This document shows, piece by piece, positions 14,161 to 15,187 of a stretch of DNA of 15,187 nt; the first letter of the stretch is position 1; each line of letters opens with the position of its first letter. The stretch is from JBQTIU01 sp052387815 (GTDB taxonomy: Bacteria > Pseudomonadota > Alphaproteobacteria > CACIAM-22H2), in NCBI GenBank assembly GCA_052387815.1, contig JBQTIU010000075.1, forward strand, positions 1 through 15,187, in the 5' to 3' direction. The position numbers and the translations under genes are program-made. Under the pieces are notes generated by a model that had not been told where the DNA came from, did no database searches, and saw only the letters and a program-made list of their open reading frames with translations.

Positions 14161-14580
14161 CTACTCCTCGCTGTAGGTCCGCTCCCGGCGTTCGTGGCGC
14201 TCCTGGGCTTCGAGACTCAAGGTGGCGATCGGCCGCGCCTCGAGGCGCTTGATGCTTATCGGCTCGCCGGTTTCCTCGCAAAAGCCATACGAGCCCTCGG
14301 CGATGCGGCGCAGCGCCGCGTCGATCTTGGCGATCAGCTTGCGTCCGCGATCGCGGGTGCGCAGCACGAGGGCCTGCTCGGTCTCGATCGACGCGCGATC
14401 GGCGAGGTCCGGTTCCCGACCGGCGCCCTCCTGGAGGTGTTGCAGCGTTACCGTCGATTCGCGGATGAGGTCGGCCCGCCAGCGCTCGAGCCTGTGGCGG
14501 AAATAGGCCTGCATCATCGGATTCATGAACGATTCTTCGGCCGATGGCCGATAGCCCGGCGGCGGCAACGGCAACGACAT
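14161..14580 (-). CDS. dksA: DksA/TraR-family regulator with a single cysteine
   Basis: DksA binds RNA polymerase through its secondary channel and works with ppGpp. The 139 residues have a coiled coil with the tip motif DLADRA at 58-63, matching the functional DxxDxA. Next comes LVLRTRDRGRKLIAKID and a zinc-finger-like region GSYGFCEETGEPISIKRLEA. The four zinc positions read C101, T104, S122 and A125, so the canonical four-cysteine site is absent; single-cysteine DksA is known in alphaproteobacteria such as Rhodobacter. The ATG at 14580 lies 34 nt downstream of the predicted transcription start. It is convergent with flgH and probably transcribed alone. Confidence 0.93.
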   Translation of the reverse strand: MSLPLPPPGYRPSAEESFMNPMMQAYFRHRLERWRADLIRESTVTLQHLQEGAGREPDLADRASIETEQALVLRTRDRGRKLIAKIDAALRRIAEGSYGFCEETGEPISIKRLEARPIATLSLEAQERHERRERTYSEE

Positions 14581-14620
14581 GGACCCGTTCGCAAGGCGCA
14601 GCTTGTTGAAATCCGGCCGC

Positions 14621-14649
14621 AGTATATGAACCCGTCCCCCCCGCTTCAA
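14621..14649 (-). promoter_or_regulatory. Sigma-70-type promoter of dksA
   Basis: On the minus strand TTGAAG (14649-14644) is followed after exactly 17 nt by TATACT (14626-14621). That is 4 of 6 and 5 of 6 consensus matches at optimal spacing. The predicted start is near 14614, giving a leader of about 34 nt. In such GC-rich DNA this match is notable. The remainder of the 14581-14753 spacer shows no gene. Confidence 0.7.
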
Positions 14650-14753
14650 GACCGTGTCCAGGTTGAGGACATTCGAGACGGTTGCAGTCCGCGGGCCGTG
14701 CGGGCGAGCGAGGCGCGGCGGCGCTGGTGGCGCGCTGGTCGTCCCGCCCCTCG

Positions 14754-15187
14754 CTATTTGCGCTCCGACTTGCCGTCGTAGCGCCGCTGCCATTCGGCGA
14801 GGATGCGGGCGCGGTTGGCGGCGGCCCAGGCGAGATCGTTGCGGATCATCGAATTCTCGACCCCCTCGGGATAGAACGGAATGGCCGAGGACACGCCCTT
14901 GCGCGCCACCAGTGCCAGCGAGCGGCCGTAGAGCTCGTTGGCCTTTTGGCTCGCCGACCAGTCCGCCAGCCGCTGCGCGGCATCGAGATTGCGGGTGACC
15001 CTGAGGATGGCGGCGGCGTCCATGTCCCAGCCGCCGCCCTCTTCCATGATGAGGGGGTCGAGCGGCGCGCCCGGGTGGCCCCCCGCCGCGCCCGCGAAGG
15101 CGTAAAAGTAGCCCCGCCCGGACTCGCCCGCCCCCGCCAAACGCCCGGGGGTTTGCCCCCAAAGGGCAGAGTCGGGGAGTTTGTAGT
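14754..15187 (-). CDS. Phosphonate-type ABC transporter substrate-binding protein (C-terminal part)
   Basis: The C-terminal 110 or so residues resemble family-1 periplasmic binding proteins annotated for 2-aminoethylphosphonate uptake. Recognised stretches are GAPLDPLIMEEGGGWDMDAA, LADWSASQKANELYGRSLAL, RNDLAWAAANRARILAEWQR and the end RYDGKSERK. The frame stays open to the window edge, so the N-terminus and signal peptide lie outside. The most upstream stretch, near 15130-15187, fits the family poorly; it may be divergent or contain a sequence error. The substrate is inferred from resemblance only. It lies 173 nt upstream of dksA on the same strand, but dksA has its own promoter. Confidence 0.7.
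   Translation of the reverse strand, partial: YKLPDSALWGQTPGRLAGAGESGRGYFYAFAGAAGGHPGAPLDPLIMEEGGGWDMDAAAILRVTRNLDAAQRLADWSASQKANELYGRSLALVARKGVSSAIPFYPEGVENSMIRNDLAWAAANRARILAEWQRRYDGKSERK

Noticed and set aside
14580..15162. N-terminal extension of the DksA frame upstream of ATG 14580
   Set aside because: The upstream residues do not resemble DksA, and the extension runs across a strong promoter and another gene's coding region.

Overview
The window is very GC-rich and carries a dense block of flagellar and chemotaxis genes. Gene content and order (divergent fliL-fliM-DUF6468-motE and flgF-flgG-flgA-flgH, with a DksA-family gene beside flgH) suggest an alphaproteobacterium of Rhodospirillales type. 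This is inference from protein resemblance and synteny. No rRNA, tRNA, CRISPR array, insertion sequence or phage gene was seen.

Layout. 1-1076 (+): the 3' part of fliO, then fliP, joined by a 4-nt overlap. 1156-2116 (+): a Vgb-like seven-bladed beta-propeller gene split by one extra base in a C6 run. 2113-2181: a palindromic repeat between convergent genes. 2164-7536 (-): a tight operon cheY-cheZ-motB-like 2-motB-like 1-periplasmic AMIN-like/TPR gene. 7678-10416 (-): fliL-fliM-DUF6468-motE. 10417-10712: a divergent control region with two back-to-back sigma-54-type promoters, inverted repeats and a 17-bp tandem repeat. 10713-14009 (+): flgF-flgG-flgA-flgH. 14010-14160: a palindrome-rich convergent spacer. 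14161-14580 (-): a single-cysteine DksA with a good sigma-70 promoter at 14621-14649. 14754-15187 (-): the C-terminal part of a periplasmic binding protein resembling 2-aminoethylphosphonate transporter components, cut by the window edge.

How the parts fit. FliO and FliP belong to the flagellar export gate. FlgF and FlgG form rod segments, FlgA is the P-ring chaperone and FlgH is the L-ring. FliL and FliM belong to the motor and switch, and MotE is a periplasmic motor factor. CheY and CheZ set switching. The least familiar module is the 5-gene operon at 2164-7536. There CheY and CheZ are followed by two dissimilar MotB-like proteins, only one with a membrane aspartate, and a 949-residue secreted protein with two AMIN-like segments and a long helical repeat region. 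No motA lies in the window. I infer that these last three gene products form a periplasmic motor accessory structure.
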